Below, in pieces: positions 1-10,680 of a stretch of DNA of 64,000 bases (the stretch's first letter is position 1; every line of letters starts with the position of its first letter). A model generated the notes under the pieces. That model was not told the DNA's origin, made no database searches, and saw only the letters and a list, made by a program, of their open reading frames with translations. A program made the position numbers and the translations under genes. Source of the DNA: Pseudomonas citronellolis (GTDB taxonomy: Bacteria > Pseudomonadota > Gammaproteobacteria > Pseudomonadales > Pseudomonadaceae); the NCBI RefSeq assembly GCF_900112375.1, contig NZ_FOLS01000004.1, forward strand, positions 186,001-250,000. The letters run 5' to 3'.

Positions 1-243
1 CGCCTCCGGCGCGCCGCGGCGCACGCCCGACAGCGCCTTGACCACCACGGTGCGCTCGTCGAACCCGGTACGCAGCACGTATTCCTCGCCGACCTTCGGC
101 TCCTTGCTCGGCTTGCAGCGCTCGCCCCGGCAATGCACCTTGCCGCCCTCGATGGCCGCCTTGGCCAGGCCGCGGGTCTTGTAGAAACGCGCCGCCCACA
201 GCCATTTGTCCAGGCGTACCCTGTCGTCGTCTTTCTCGCTCAC
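1..243 (-). CDS. hslR: Heat-shock protein 15 (S4-domain RNA-binding protein), 3' part missing
   Basis: Only the first 81 codons are inside the window; the gene runs off the left edge. The visible N-terminus reads MSEKDDDRVRLDKWLWAARF, followed by YKTRGLAKAAIEGGKVH, the typical S4 RNA-binding domain of Hsp15. In E. coli, Hsp15 binds 50S subunits carrying a blocked nascent chain and helps recycle them. I chose the GTG at 243: the nearest upstream in-register ATG is out of frame and stops at once. It is divergent from the rimB-rimK pair, as in the PA5195-PA5197 region of PAO1 (from memory). Confidence 0.85.
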   Translation of the reverse strand, partial: MSEKDDDRVRLDKWLWAARFYKTRGLAKAAIEGGKVHCRGERCKPSKEPKVGEEYVLRTGFDERTVVVKALSGVRRGAPEA

Positions 244-361
244 GGCTTCATCCACACTTCTGCAACCTGGCCAGTCTACCCTCGGCCCGGCGTTCCCGGC
301 AGGCCCCTGGCGGGCGCCGATGGCCCTGCTAGAATGCCGCAAAACCCTGGGATGGCTCCTT

Positions 362-838
362 TTGAAGACCTTCGACCACCTGTCAGTGATCGGCCTGCGC
401 GAATGGATCGCCCTTCCCGACCTGGGCATCGTCGGCCTGCGCGCGAAGATCGACACCGGCGCCAGCACCTCCAGCCTGCACGCCAGCGACATCGCCACCT
501 TCCAGCGTGACGGCCGCGACTGGGTGCGCTTCACCGCCCACCTGGGCACCCAGGTGCAGCGCCGCCACCGCTGCGAGGCGCCGCTGGTGACGATGAAGAC
601 CATCCGCAGTTCCAACGGCCAGGCCCAGACGCGCTACGTGATCCGCACCACCCTGGCGCTGGGCGACCACGCCTGGCCGGTGGAATTCACCCTGGCCTGC
701 CGCAAGACCATGCGCTACCGCGTACTGCTCGGTTCCAAGGCCCTGGTCCAGGGCCAGCTGGTGGTCAACCCGGCGCTGACCTATGTCCAGGACAAACCCC
801 TCATCATGGTTACCCCCGCCCTTTCAGGTGCTCAATGA
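362..838 (+). CDS. rimB: RimB-like ATP-dependent zinc protease family protein
   Basis: 158-residue protein of the retropepsin-like family PF05618. The key motif is DTGAS at residues 31-35, in the context [15 protein letters not shown], which resembles the active-site turn of aspartic proteases. It is translationally coupled to rimK: its TGA (836-838) overlaps the rimK ATG. In P. fluorescens, the RimA-RimB-RimK system controls glutamation of ribosomal protein S6, with RimB proposed as a protease that affects RimK activity; no rimA is adjacent here. The start is a TTG giving [12 protein letters not shown], which matches the PAO1 PA5196 N-terminus from memory; longer frames upstream overlap hslR regulatory DNA. 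Confidence 0.75.
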   Translation: MKTFDHLSVIGLREWIALPDLGIVGLRAKIDTGASTSSLHASDIATFQRDGRDWVRFTAHLGTQVQRRHRCEAPLVTMKTIRSSNGQAQTRYVIRTTLALGDHAWPVEFTLACRKTMRYRVLLGSKALVQGQLVVNPALTYVQDKPLIMVTPALSGAQ

Positions 839-1740
839 AAATCGCCGTGCTGTCGCGCAACCCGCGCCTGTATTCCACCCGTCGGCTGGTGGAGGCCGGG
901 CAACAACGCGGGCATGAAATGGTGGTGATAGACACCCTGCGTGCCTACATGAACATCGCCAGCCACAAGCCGCAGATCCACTACCGCGGCCAGCCGCTGG
1001 AAGGCTTCGACGCGGTGATCCCGCGCATCGGCGCCTCGGTCACCTTCTACGGCTGCGCGGTGCTGCGCCAGTTCGAGATGATGGGCGTGTTCCCGCTCAA
1101 CGAGTCGGTGGCCATCGCCCGCTCCCGCGACAAGCTGCGCTCGCTGCAGCTGCTCTCGCGCAAGGGCATCGGCCTGCCGATCACCGGCTTCGCCCACTCC
1201 CCGGACGACGTGCCGGACCTGATCCAGATGGTCGGCGGCGCGCCCCTGGTGATCAAGCTGCTGGAAGGCACCCAGGGCGTCGGCGTGGTCCTGGCCGAGA
1301 CGCAGAAGGCCGCCGAGTCGGTGCTGGAGGCCTTCATGGGGCTGAAGCACAACATCATGGTGCAGGAGTACATAAAGGAAGCCGGCGGCGCCGACATCCG
1401 CTGCTTCGTGGTCGGCGACAAGGTGATCGCCTCGATGAAGCGCCAGGCCGCGCCCGGAGAGTTCCGCTCCAACCTGCACCGCGGCGGCAGCGCCAGCCTG
1501 ATCAAGATCACCCCCGAGGAGCGCATGACCGCGATCCGCGCGGCGCGGATCATGGGCCTGAAGGTGGCCGGTGTGGACATCCTGCGCTCGCACCACGGCG
1601 CGCTGGTGATGGAAGTGAACTCCTCGCCGGGCCTGGAAGGCATCGAGACCACCACCGGCAAGGACGTCGCCGGGGTGATCATCGAGTACCTGGAGAAGAA
1701 TGCCGGGCCGCATATGGTCAGGACTAAAGGCAAGGGGTGA
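835..1740 (+). CDS. rimK: Ribosomal protein S6--L-glutamate ligase RimK
   Basis: 301 residues, full length for RimK. It is an ATP-grasp ligase that adds glutamates to the C-terminus of ribosomal protein S6. The N-terminus [21 protein letters not shown], the ATP-grasp segment [15 protein letters not shown] near residue 140 and the metal-binding stretch [14 protein letters not shown] near residues 259-272 are diagnostic. The ATG overlaps the stop of the upstream rimB-like gene (ATGA), so the two are co-translated. In pseudomonads this modification links ribosome composition to c-di-GMP and motility; that role is known from P. fluorescens and only inferred here. Confidence 0.95.
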   Translation: MKIAVLSRNPRLYSTRRLVEAGQQRGHEMVVIDTLRAYMNIASHKPQIHYRGQPLEGFDAVIPRIGASVTFYGCAVLRQFEMMGVFPLNESVAIARSRDKLRSLQLLSRKGIGLPITGFAHSPDDVPDLIQMVGGAPLVIKLLEGTQGVGVVLAETQKAAESVLEAFMGLKHNIMVQEYIKEAGGADIRCFVVGDKVIASMKRQAAPGEFRSNLHRGGSASLIKITPEERMTAIRAARIMGLKVAGVDILRSHHGALVMEVNSSPGLEGIETTTGKDVAGVIIEYLEKNAGPHMVRTKGKG

Positions 1741-2023
1741 GCCGGGCGGCCATCTCGCCACTTACGCCGTTTCTGGGTTATTCCCCTTCGGGCCAGCGCA
1801 AGCGCTGTTCGCGATGGAGCCGCGTCCCGCGTTCGCGGGAATGACGGGGTTTGAGGATGGTGCCAGCCTTCCAGGCCACTCCGAACGGCCCCCGCTCCCT
1901 TCAGGGAGAGGGCTGGGGAGAGGGTACGGAGGTGACCTCATTCACCGTTGTGACCGGGAAACTCCGTTCGCGAGCAAGCTCGCTCCTACAATGTCGTTCG
2001 TCACGCCGTCCCGGATTTCGTTT
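1741..2023. repeat. Repeat-rich spacer between rimK and ldcA
   Basis: 283 bp with no credible gene. It holds a CCCGCGTTCGCGGGAATGAC-type palindrome (about 1827-1847) and, at about 1881-1989, half of the composite element described at 35488-35788: a CTCCCTTCAGGGAGAG stem-loop, a purine-rich GGGAGAGGG tract, a short linker and a REP end (GCGAGCAAGCTCGCTCCTAC) stopping 34 bases before the ldcA ATG. Any ldcA promoter has to lie in or next to this repeat; I cannot pick one. Confidence 0.7.
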
Positions 2024-2950
2024 ATGCCAAAATCCCCCCGCTCCTCCGACCTGACCTGGTCGCCCTTCGAAGGCCGCGTCGCCCTGGTCGCCCCGGCCTC
2101 CTCCATCGCCGAGGAGGTCTTCGAGGCCACCCTGCGCCAGCTGGAGGTACTGGGCATCGACTACCACCTGGGCGAGCACGCCGAAGCGCGCTACCGCTAC
2201 CTGGCCGGCAGCGCCGAACAGCGCCTGGAGGACTTCCACCGCGCCTTCGAGCTGCCGGACGTGAGTGCCGTCTGGTGCCTGCGCGGCGGCTACGGCTGCG
2301 CCCAGCTGGTGCCCGGGCTGGACTGGACGCGACTGCGGGCGGCCTCACAGCGGCCGCTGATCGGCTTCTCCGACATCTCCATCCTGCTCAGCGCCTTCCA
2401 CCGCCACGGCCTGCCAGCGATCCACGGCCCGGTGGCCAGCGCCCTCGGCCTGCAGCCGCTGAGCGCCCCCAGCGAACAGCGCGAGCGCCTGGCCTCGCTG
2501 GCTTCGGTCAGCCGCCTGCTGGCCGGCGAGGAGCGTCATCTGCCGTGTACTCAGCTGAGCGGTCCGAAGAAGGTCGTCGAAGGAGAGCTGATCGGCGGAA
2601 ACCTCACTGCCCTGGCCAGCACCGCCGGCACGGTAGCCGCGCTGCACGCGCCGGCTGGCGCCATTCTGGTGCTGGAGGATGTGGGCGAGCCTTACTACCG
2701 GCTGGAGCGCAGCCTTTGGCAGTTGCTCAACAGCATCGATGCGGAGAGCCTGGGCGCGGTGGTGTTGGGCACCTTCACCGACTGCCCGCGCAAGAATGTG
2801 GCGCATAGTCTGGAAGAGATTTTCGTGGAGTACCTGAGGCCGCTGGGGGTGCCGCTGTACCACGGGCTGCCGAGTGGGCATGGGGCGCAGAATAGGGCTT
2901 GGCCTTATGGGAAGGTGGGGCGGTTGGGGGTGAAGGGGTTGGAGTGGTAG
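2024..2950 (+). CDS. ldcA: Murein L,D-carboxypeptidase LdcA (peptidase S66)
   Basis: 308 residues. Cytoplasmic serine peptidase that trims the terminal D-Ala from tetrapeptides of recycled peptidoglycan. Visible family features: GRVALVAPASSI at the N-terminus, WCLRGGYGC, the nucleophile-bearing GFSDIS segment near residue 112, GELIGGNLTAL, VLEDVGEPYYRLER and the C-terminal GLPSGHGAQNRAWPYG carrying the catalytic His. The order matches PAO1 PA5198. I chose ATG 2024 (MPKSPRSSDL); an in-frame ATG at 1991 would start inside the REP-adjacent sequence. The gene end is followed by another repeat-filled spacer. Confidence 0.93.
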   Translation: MPKSPRSSDLTWSPFEGRVALVAPASSIAEEVFEATLRQLEVLGIDYHLGEHAEARYRYLAGSAEQRLEDFHRAFELPDVSAVWCLRGGYGCAQLVPGLDWTRLRAASQRPLIGFSDISILLSAFHRHGLPAIHGPVASALGLQPLSAPSEQRERLASLASVSRLLAGEERHLPCTQLSGPKKVVEGELIGGNLTALASTAGTVAALHAPAGAILVLEDVGEPYYRLERSLWQLLNSIDAESLGAVVLGTFTDCPRKNVAHSLEEIFVEYLRPLGVPLYHGLPSGHGAQNRAWPYGKVGRLGVKGLEW

Positions 2951-3362
2951 AGCGGGAGTGTTCCTGGAAGATTCTCGCTGCTGGACAGCCCCACCCTCTC
3001 CCCAGCCCTCTCCCTGAAGGGAGAGGGGGCTTGTCCGTGCCGAGAAGAGGAATGGTTTCAACCGGAAATCTTCGGTGTTGCCGGCTAACTCAGGAATACC
3101 CACGCGCTCCGAACGGTCCCCTCTCCCTTCAGGGAGAGGGTTAGGGAGAGGGTGCGGAGCCCATCCAGTGCACCGCCGTCCCAGGCTAGCCCCAACGGCG
3201 GATAACGCTGACGCGTTATCCGCCCTACGTAGCGGCGTAGCGGCCGTCCCGTAGGATGGTGTTGAGCGAAGCGATACCCATCACCACGACCGCATGGGTT
3301 TCGCAGGCTCAACCCATCCTACGAAAAGCATCTCGGCGCAGTTGGCCAGACAGTTGCGCCGC
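2951..3362. repeat. Composite repeat plus AACCCATCC-type palindrome, ldcA-amgS spacer
   Basis: 412 bp between convergent ldcA and amgS with no gene. 2994-3151 is a copy of the composite element core: two CTCTCCCT..AGGGAGAG stem-loops facing each other around a roughly 90-bp centre containing CCGTGCCGAG and TTGCCGGCTAACTCAGGAAT. 3199-3225 contains a GGCGGATAACG/CGTTATCCGCC hairpin. 3251-3322 is a third repeat family, GTAGGATGG..CCATCCTAC, which recurs at 18189-18258 and 22525-22558. Short ORFs here only translate the repeats. Confidence 0.8.
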
Positions 3363-4682
3363 TCAGGAAGCCCCCCGCGGTAACATCAACCCCAGCGGCA
3401 AGCACACCCTGGCCTCCACTCCACCGCCCTCGCGGTTGCGCAGTTCCACGCTGCCGCCGTGTTGCGCGGCGATGCGCTTGACGATGGCCAGGCCCAGGCC
3501 GGTGCCCTTGCCGCCGCGGGCTTTGTCGCCGCGGATGAAGGGGTTGAAGATGCTGTCCAGCTCCTGCGGGTCGATGCCGGCGCCGCGGTCCAGCACGCTC
3601 AGCACCACGTAGGGCGCGCCGTCGCCGCCGGCCAGGTGGCTGGCCACCTCGACGTTGCCGCCGCCGTGGTTGAGGGCGTTGCCGATCAGGTTGCCGAGCA
3701 GGCGCTTCATCGATACCCGGCGCAGCGGGAACGGCGGCAGCGGCTGCAGGCTCAGGCGCACGTGCTCCTCGCCCTGGTTGTAGGGCGCCACCACCTCGCG
3801 GGTCAGTTCGTTGAGGTCGCCCGCCTCCACCGGCTCGTCGCGGCCGTCGCGGATGAAGGCGAGGAACTGGTCGAGGATCTGGTCCATGTCCTCGATGTCG
3901 CGGACCATGTCCTCGACCATTTCGCGCTCGGTTTCAGGCATCAATTCCAGGGACAGGCGCAGGCGCGTCAGCGGCGTGCGCAGGTCGTGGGACACCCCGG
4001 CCAGCATCAGCTCGCGCTCGCGCGCCGCCTGTTCGACGTCGTCGGCCATCTGGTTGAAGGCGCGGTACACCTCGGCCATCTCGCTGGGGGTGTCCTGCCC
4101 CAGCGGCAGGCGCACGCTGCGGCCCTTGCCGAACTCCCGCGAGGCCACCACCAGGCGCTTGAGCGGCTGGCCGAGCAGGCGCACGAAGATCCAGGCCGCG
4201 GCGGTGGACAGCAGGCCGATGCCGAGGAACCAGCCGAGCACGCTCCAGATCTGCTGGCCGCGCAGCGGGTGCGGGTACAGCGGCACGCCCAGCCAGCCGT
4301 CGCCCAGGTTGGGCGCATGCACCCAGAGCATGGACGGGTGATGGATGCGCAGGCGCGTCTCGGTGTCCGGGCCCAGCTCGGTGCGCATCTGCCGCTGGAA
4401 GATGCCGCTGTAGGGCCAGTGCTGTTCTTCCGGCTGGCCGTTCTCGTGGGGCACCCAGGCCAGCCCGGCGGACCTGGCGATGGCCTCGCGCGAACGCTCG
4501 TCGGCGGCCCAGTAGGCGCGCACGGTCAGCGCCGCGCCGTGGCTGTACTGGCGGTCGACCAGCATGTCCTCGTTCATCAGCAGGTAGACCAGCGTCAGCG
4601 CCTTGGAGAAGAGCACGACGATGAGCACCAGCCAGAGGGTGCGGGCGAAGAAGCTTTGCGGGAACCAGGGCGGGGTTTTCAA
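3363..4682 (-). CDS. amgS: Sensor histidine kinase AmgS (EnvZ-type)
   Basis: 439 residues. Inner-membrane kinase: transmembrane segment near residues 12-33, periplasmic sensor to about 150, second membrane helix near 155-175, HAMP, then the dimerisation helix with ELMLAGVSHDLRTPLTRLR (phosphoacceptor His near 231), the N box GNLIGNALNHG and the G boxes DRGAGI and GGKGTGLGLAIV. In P. aeruginosa AmgRS controls the envelope-stress response to misfolded membrane proteins and intrinsic aminoglycoside tolerance. The start is a TTG (MKTPPWFPQSFFARTLW), with no strong Shine-Dalgarno. It lies 99 bp after amgR, and that gap holds a REP doublet, so its translation may be uncoupled from amgR. Confidence 0.9.
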   Translation of the reverse strand: MKTPPWFPQSFFARTLWLVLIVVLFSKALTLVYLLMNEDMLVDRQYSHGAALTVRAYWAADERSREAIARSAGLAWVPHENGQPEEQHWPYSGIFQRQMRTELGPDTETRLRIHHPSMLWVHAPNLGDGWLGVPLYPHPLRGQQIWSVLGWFLGIGLLSTAAAWIFVRLLGQPLKRLVVASREFGKGRSVRLPLGQDTPSEMAEVYRAFNQMADDVEQAARERELMLAGVSHDLRTPLTRLRLSLELMPETEREMVEDMVRDIEDMDQILDQFLAFIRDGRDEPVEAGDLNELTREVVAPYNQGEEHVRLSLQPLPPFPLRRVSMKRLLGNLIGNALNHGGGNVEVASHLAGGDGAPYVVLSVLDRGAGIDPQELDSIFNPFIRGDKARGGKGTGLGLAIVKRIAAQHGGSVELRNREGGGVEARVCLPLGLMLPRGAS

Positions 4683-4707
4683 GATGAACTACCACAGAGC
4701 ACGGAAC

Positions 4708-4774
4708 GTAGGCGCGAGCTTGCTCGCGAACCCGCCCCGTTGCGGAGTCGGTTCGCGAGCGGGCTCGCGCCTAC
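4708..4774. repeat. REP doublet inside the amgRS operon
   Basis: A pair of inverted REP units (GTAGGCGCGAGCTTGCTCGC..GCGAGCGGGCTCGCGCCTAC) fills most of the 99-bp gap between the amgR stop and the amgS start. The two arms can fold into one long stem or two hairpins in the amgRS mRNA. Confidence 0.85.
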
Positions 4775-4781
4775 AGGAGGA

Positions 4782-5525
4782 TCATTTGCGGGCATTACCG
4801 TCCGGCACGAACACGTAGCCCACGCCCCACACCGTCTGGATGTAGCGCGGCTTGGACGGGTCAGGCTCGATCAGCCGGCGCAGGCGCGAGATCTGCACGT
4901 CGATGGAGCGCTCCAGGGCGTCCCACTCGCGGCCGCGGGCCAGGTTCATCAGCTTGTCGCGGGTCAGCGGCTCGCGGGCGTGCTGCACCAGCGCCTTGAG
5001 CACGGCGAACTCGCCGGTGGTGAGCATGTGCACCTCGCCGCCGTTCTTCTTCAGCTCGCGGGTGGCCAGGTACAGCTCGTAGTCGCCGAAGCTCACCACC
5101 TCGTCCTCGCCGGCCGGGGCGCCCGGCACCAGCGGCGCCTGGCGGCGCAGCACGGCCTTGATCCGCGCCAGCAGCTCGCGCGGGTTGAACGGCTTGGCCA
5201 GGTAGTCGTCGGCGCCCAGCTCCAGGCCCTGGATGCGGCTGGACTCGTCGCCCTTGGCGGTGAGCATGATGATCGGGATCTGGTTGTTCGCCTCGCGCAG
5301 GCGCTTGCACGCCGAGAGGCCGTCTTCGCCGGGCATCATCAGGTCGAGCACCACCAGCTGGAACAGCTCGCGGGCCAGCAGGCGGTCCATCTGCTCGGTG
5401 TTCTCCACGGCGCGCACGCGGTAGCCCTGCTCGTCGAGGAAGCGCTCCAGCAGGCGGCGCAGGCGGGCGTCGTCGTCGACGATGAGGATCTTTTCACCTT
5501 CGGGCAGGGTGGACGGGTTCGACAT
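4782..5525 (-). CDS. amgR: OmpR-family response regulator AmgR
   Basis: 247 residues. Receiver domain with ILIVDDDARLRRLL, phosphoacceptor in LDLMMPGEDG (Asp near 60), switch Thr in MLTAKGD and Lys in DYLAKPFNPREL, followed by a winged-helix DNA-binding domain ending IQTVWGVGYVFVPDG. Partner of AmgS; in PAO1 the pair is PA5200/PA5199. The ATG at 5525 gives MSNPSTLPEGEKILIVDDD. Upstream lies a 234-bp spacer shared with divergent tex. Confidence 0.95.
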   Translation of the reverse strand: MSNPSTLPEGEKILIVDDDARLRRLLERFLDEQGYRVRAVENTEQMDRLLARELFQLVVLDLMMPGEDGLSACKRLREANNQIPIIMLTAKGDESSRIQGLELGADDYLAKPFNPRELLARIKAVLRRQAPLVPGAPAGEDEVVSFGDYELYLATRELKKNGGEVHMLTTGEFAVLKALVQHAREPLTRDKLMNLARGREWDALERSIDVQISRLRRLIEPDPSKPRYIQTVWGVGYVFVPDGNARK

Positions 5526-5643
5526 AGAAACTCCAGGTTCGGGTCAGGCCGGCAATTATCGCCCAGCCGCGGTTGGCCACGGATTGTCCATTGTTAGCAG
5601 ATTTTTCCCCGACCGACCGCCCTCTCGCGCGATTTTGCCTGGG

Positions 5644-5649
5644 TATAAT
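5644..5649 (+). promoter_or_regulatory. Candidate -10 element for tex
   Basis: A perfect TATAAT in GCCTGGGTATAATGCGGCGC within the amgR-tex spacer. The hexamer 17 bases upstream (CCTCTC) is a poor -35, so this is a candidate only; a transcript from here would have a leader of about 105 bases before the tex ATG. Confidence 0.4.
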
Positions 5650-5759
5650 GCGGCGCTTTTGCGGCGGGGCGTTGTCATAGACGCCTGCCGGACGCCCGAG
5701 CGAGCCGGCCGGCGCTAGCGCCACACCCCGTATTCTCGTTGGTTTCACCAGGTGGATTC

Positions 5760-8096
<2,337 letters not shown>

Positions 8097-8105
8097 GGAA
8101 GCCCC

Positions 8106-8495
8106 ATGAGCGAGATGCCCAGCCGCGACGTCATGATCAGCGCCTTCAGCGAGAACATCGGCCTTGAGCCGGTGCGCCTGGGCGATGGCGAGGCCGAAGT
8201 GAGCCTGAAGATGGCCGAGCACCTGCGCAACCGCGGCAACGTGATGCACGGCGGGGCGATCTTCTCGCTGATGGACGTGACCATGGGCCTGGCCTGCTCC
8301 AGCGCCCATGGCTTCGACCGCCAGAGCGTCACCCTGGAATGCAAGATCAACTACATCCGCGCCGTCGCCGAAGGCGAGGTGCGCTGCGTGGCCAAGGTCC
8401 TGCACGCCGGGCGCCGCTCGCTGGTGGTGGAGGCGGACGTGTTCCAGGGCGACAAGCTGGTCGCCAAGGGACAAGGCACCTTCGCCCAGCTGTAA
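8106..8495 (+). CDS. PaaI-type hotdog thioesterase
   Basis: 129 residues forming a single hotdog domain. The helix-start motif RGNVMHGGAIFSLMDVTMG is the typical HGG(A)-D segment of the PaaI/YbgC group, where the Asp/His-side residues act in acyl-CoA hydrolysis. The substrate cannot be read from sequence. It starts 9 bases after tex with an AGGGAAG ribosome site, so is probably cotranscribed; the PAO1 equivalent is PA5202. Confidence 0.85.
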   Translation: MSEMPSRDVMISAFSENIGLEPVRLGDGEAEVSLKMAEHLRNRGNVMHGGAIFSLMDVTMGLACSSAHGFDRQSVTLECKINYIRAVAEGEVRCVAKVLHAGRRSLVVEADVFQGDKLVAKGQGTFAQL

Positions 8496-8532
8496 GCCGT
8501 CGCCCCTTTCCTGCTCTATCCTGACCATCGGC

Positions 8533-8553
8533 AGCCCGCGTGCCACGCGGGCT
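8533..8553. terminator. Stem-loop between the thioesterase gene and gshA
   Basis: AGCCCGCGT-GCC-ACGCGGGCT, a perfect 9-bp stem with a 3-base loop, 38 bases after the thioesterase stop. There is no T run, so it may be an mRNA 3'-end stabiliser or a Rho-assisted stop rather than an intrinsic terminator. Confidence 0.5.
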
Positions 8554-8600
8554 CCGGTGAGTCGCAGCCCGCCAGGCGACAACGCCGGCCGCCCTCCCCC

Positions 8601-8629
8601 TTGTAGACCGCCCGGTCCACCCCCATAGT
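8601..8629 (+). promoter_or_regulatory. Candidate sigma-70 promoter of gshA
   Basis: TTGTAG, 17-base spacer, CATAGT. Transcription would start near 8636, giving a leader of about 23 bases to the gshA TTG. Confidence 0.4.
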
Positions 8630-8658
8630 GGGGCGACTGCCGCGTGAAGGACATCAAA

Positions 8659-10242
8659 TTGAGCGACCTACTCTCCCGCCGCCTGGCGCTGCTCGGCGAC
8701 GCTGCCCACCTGCCCCTGCTCAGCCAGTGTCTGCACGGCATCGAGCGCGAGTGCCTGCGCGTCGACGGCAACGGCCGCCTGGCCCTGACCCCGCACCCGC
8801 GCGCCCTGGGCTCGGCCCTGACCAACCCGCAGATCACCACCGACTATTCCGAGGCGCTGCTGGAGTTCATCACCCCCACCAGCACCCGCGTCGAGCAGAC
8901 CCTGGCATCCCTGGAGAGCATCCACCGCTTCGCCAGCCAGCGCCTGGACGGCGAGCTGCTGTGGAGCCCGTCGATGCCCTGCGAGCTGCCCGACGAAGAG
9001 AGCATCCCGATCGCGCGCTACGGCAGCTCCAACATCGGCCGCCTCAAGTACGTCTACCGCAAGGGCCTGGCGCTGCGCTACGGCAAGACCATGCAGTGCA
9101 TCGCCGGCATCCACTACAACTTCTCCCTGCCCGAGGGGCTGTGGCAGCTGCTGCAGCGCCACGAGGACGGCGGCATGGCGCTGCGCGACTTCCAGTCGGC
9201 GCACTACATCGCCCTGATCCGCAACTTCCGCCGCTACAGCTGGCTGCTGATGTACCTGTTCGGCGCCTCGCCGGCGCTGAACGCCGGTTTCCTGCGCGGC
9301 CGCCCGCACCAGTTGCAGCAGTTCGACGAGCACACCCTGTACCTGCCCTGGGCCACCAGCCTGCGGATGAGCGACCTGGGCTACCAGAACAACGCCCAGG
9401 CCGGCCTGACACCCTGCTACAACGACCTCGACAGCTACGTCGAGAGCCTGCGCAGCGCGGTGGGCACGCCCTACCCGCCCTACCAGAAGATCGGCACCAA
9501 GCAGGACGGCGAGTGGGTGCAGCTGAACACCAACGTGCTGCAGATCGAGAACGAGTACTACTCCAGCATCCGCCCGAAACGCGTGACCTACAGCGGCGAG
9601 CGGCCGATCCAGGCCCTGGAGTCGCGCGGCGTGCAGTACGTCGAGGCACGCTGCCTGGACATCAACCCCTTCCTGCCGCTGGGCATAGACGCCGCCGAGG
9701 GCCGCTTCCTCGACGCCTTCCTGCTCTACTGCGCGTTGCAGGACAGCCCGCTGCTGGCCGACGGCGAGTGCGGCGCGGCCACCAGCAACTTCCTCAAGGT
9801 AGTCAAGGAAGGCCGCCGTCCGGGGCTGCACCTGCAGCGTGGCGGGCAGACCGTGCCGTTGCAGGTCTGGGCCAGCGAACTGCTGGAACGCATCGCGCCC
9901 ATCGCCGAACTGCTCGACCGCGCCACCGGCGGCGACGCCCACGCGCAGAGCCTGGCGCAGCAGCGCGAGAAGGTGGCCGATCCGGAGCGCACGCCGTCCG
10001 CGCAGGTCCTGGCGGAAATGCGCGAGCGCGGCGAAAGCTTCACCGCCTTCGCCCTGCGCAAGAGCCGCGAACACGCGGAAACCCTCGCCCAACCGCTGCC
10101 GGCCATCGAGCAGGAAGCCTTCGAGGCCATGGCGAAGATTTCCCTGGCCGAGCAGGAAGAACTGGAACGCCAGCCGGAAGGGGATTTCGACACCTTCGTG
10201 GCGGCCTACCAGGCAAGTATCCTCGGGGTGATCGGCGTTTAA
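8659..10242 (+). CDS. gshA: Glutamate--cysteine ligase
   Basis: 527 residues, equal to the P. aeruginosa enzyme. First step of glutathione synthesis: ATP-dependent joining of the glutamate gamma-carboxyl to cysteine. Diagnostic segments: GIERECLRV near residue 30, [16 protein letters not shown], the long [19 protein letters not shown] block, [39 protein letters not shown] chose the TTG at 8659 because GAAGGA lies 7-12 bases upstream and the resulting [13 protein letters not shown] and length match PAO1 GshA; a GTG at 8644 would add five residues. A REP cluster follows the stop. Confidence 0.95.
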   Translation: MSDLLSRRLALLGDAAHLPLLSQCLHGIERECLRVDGNGRLALTPHPRALGSALTNPQITTDYSEALLEFITPTSTRVEQTLASLESIHRFASQRLDGELLWSPSMPCELPDEESIPIARYGSSNIGRLKYVYRKGLALRYGKTMQCIAGIHYNFSLPEGLWQLLQRHEDGGMALRDFQSAHYIALIRNFRRYSWLLMYLFGASPALNAGFLRGRPHQLQQFDEHTLYLPWATSLRMSDLGYQNNAQAGLTPCYNDLDSYVESLRSAVGTPYPPYQKIGTKQDGEWVQLNTNVLQIENEYYSSIRPKRVTYSGERPIQALESRGVQYVEARCLDINPFLPLGIDAAEGRFLDAFLLYCALQDSPLLADGECGAATSNFLKVVKEGRRPGLHLQRGGQTVPLQVWASELLERIAPIAELLDRATGGDAHAQSLAQQREKVADPERTPSAQVLAEMRERGESFTAFALRKSREHAETLAQPLPAIEQEAFEAMAKISLAEQEELERQPEGDFDTFVAAYQASILGVIGV

Positions 10243-10680
10243 GCCCCCGGAGCGGACCTTGCCCGCGATAGCCGGACGTCCCGGCGCGATTCGCGGATAA
10301 GATCCGCTCCTACCCCGCCCCACCCACACCATTCCCCCGTAGGAGCGGACCTTGTCCGCGATAGCCGGACGCCCCGGCGCGATTCGCGGATAAGATCCGC
10401 TCCTACGCCGCCCCACCCGCACCATTCCCTGTAGGAGCGCGCCCTGCGCGCGATTCGCGGGCAGGGCCCGCTCCTACAGTTCCAGGAAAGCACGGTCGTA
10501 GGAGCGGACTCCGTCCGCGATAGCCGGACATCCCGGCGTGATTCGCGGATAAGATCCGCTCCTACACCGCCCTAACCACGCCCTTCCCCTGTAGGAGCGA
10601 GCTTGCTCGCGAACGGATTCCGCAGCGGGGTTCATTCGCGAGCAAGCTCGCTCCTACGAAAGAAAGACAGAGGCGCTGAA
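10243..10680. repeat. Cluster of five REP doublets between gshA and argA
   Basis: 438 bp without a gene. Five REP doublets follow one another at about 10249-10307, 10340-10404, 10431-10477, 10499-10564 and 10591-10659. Units 1, 2 and 4 share the same asymmetric form (GGAGCGGACC..GATAAGATCCGCTCC) and are separated by similar CCGCCCCACCC linkers, so the block looks like a roughly 91-bp unit amplified in tandem, interrupted by other REP subtypes. Unit 5 is a doublet of the common GTAGGAGCGAGCTTGCTCGC type. It lies between convergent genes, where it can act as a bidirectional 3'-end structure. Confidence 0.85.
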
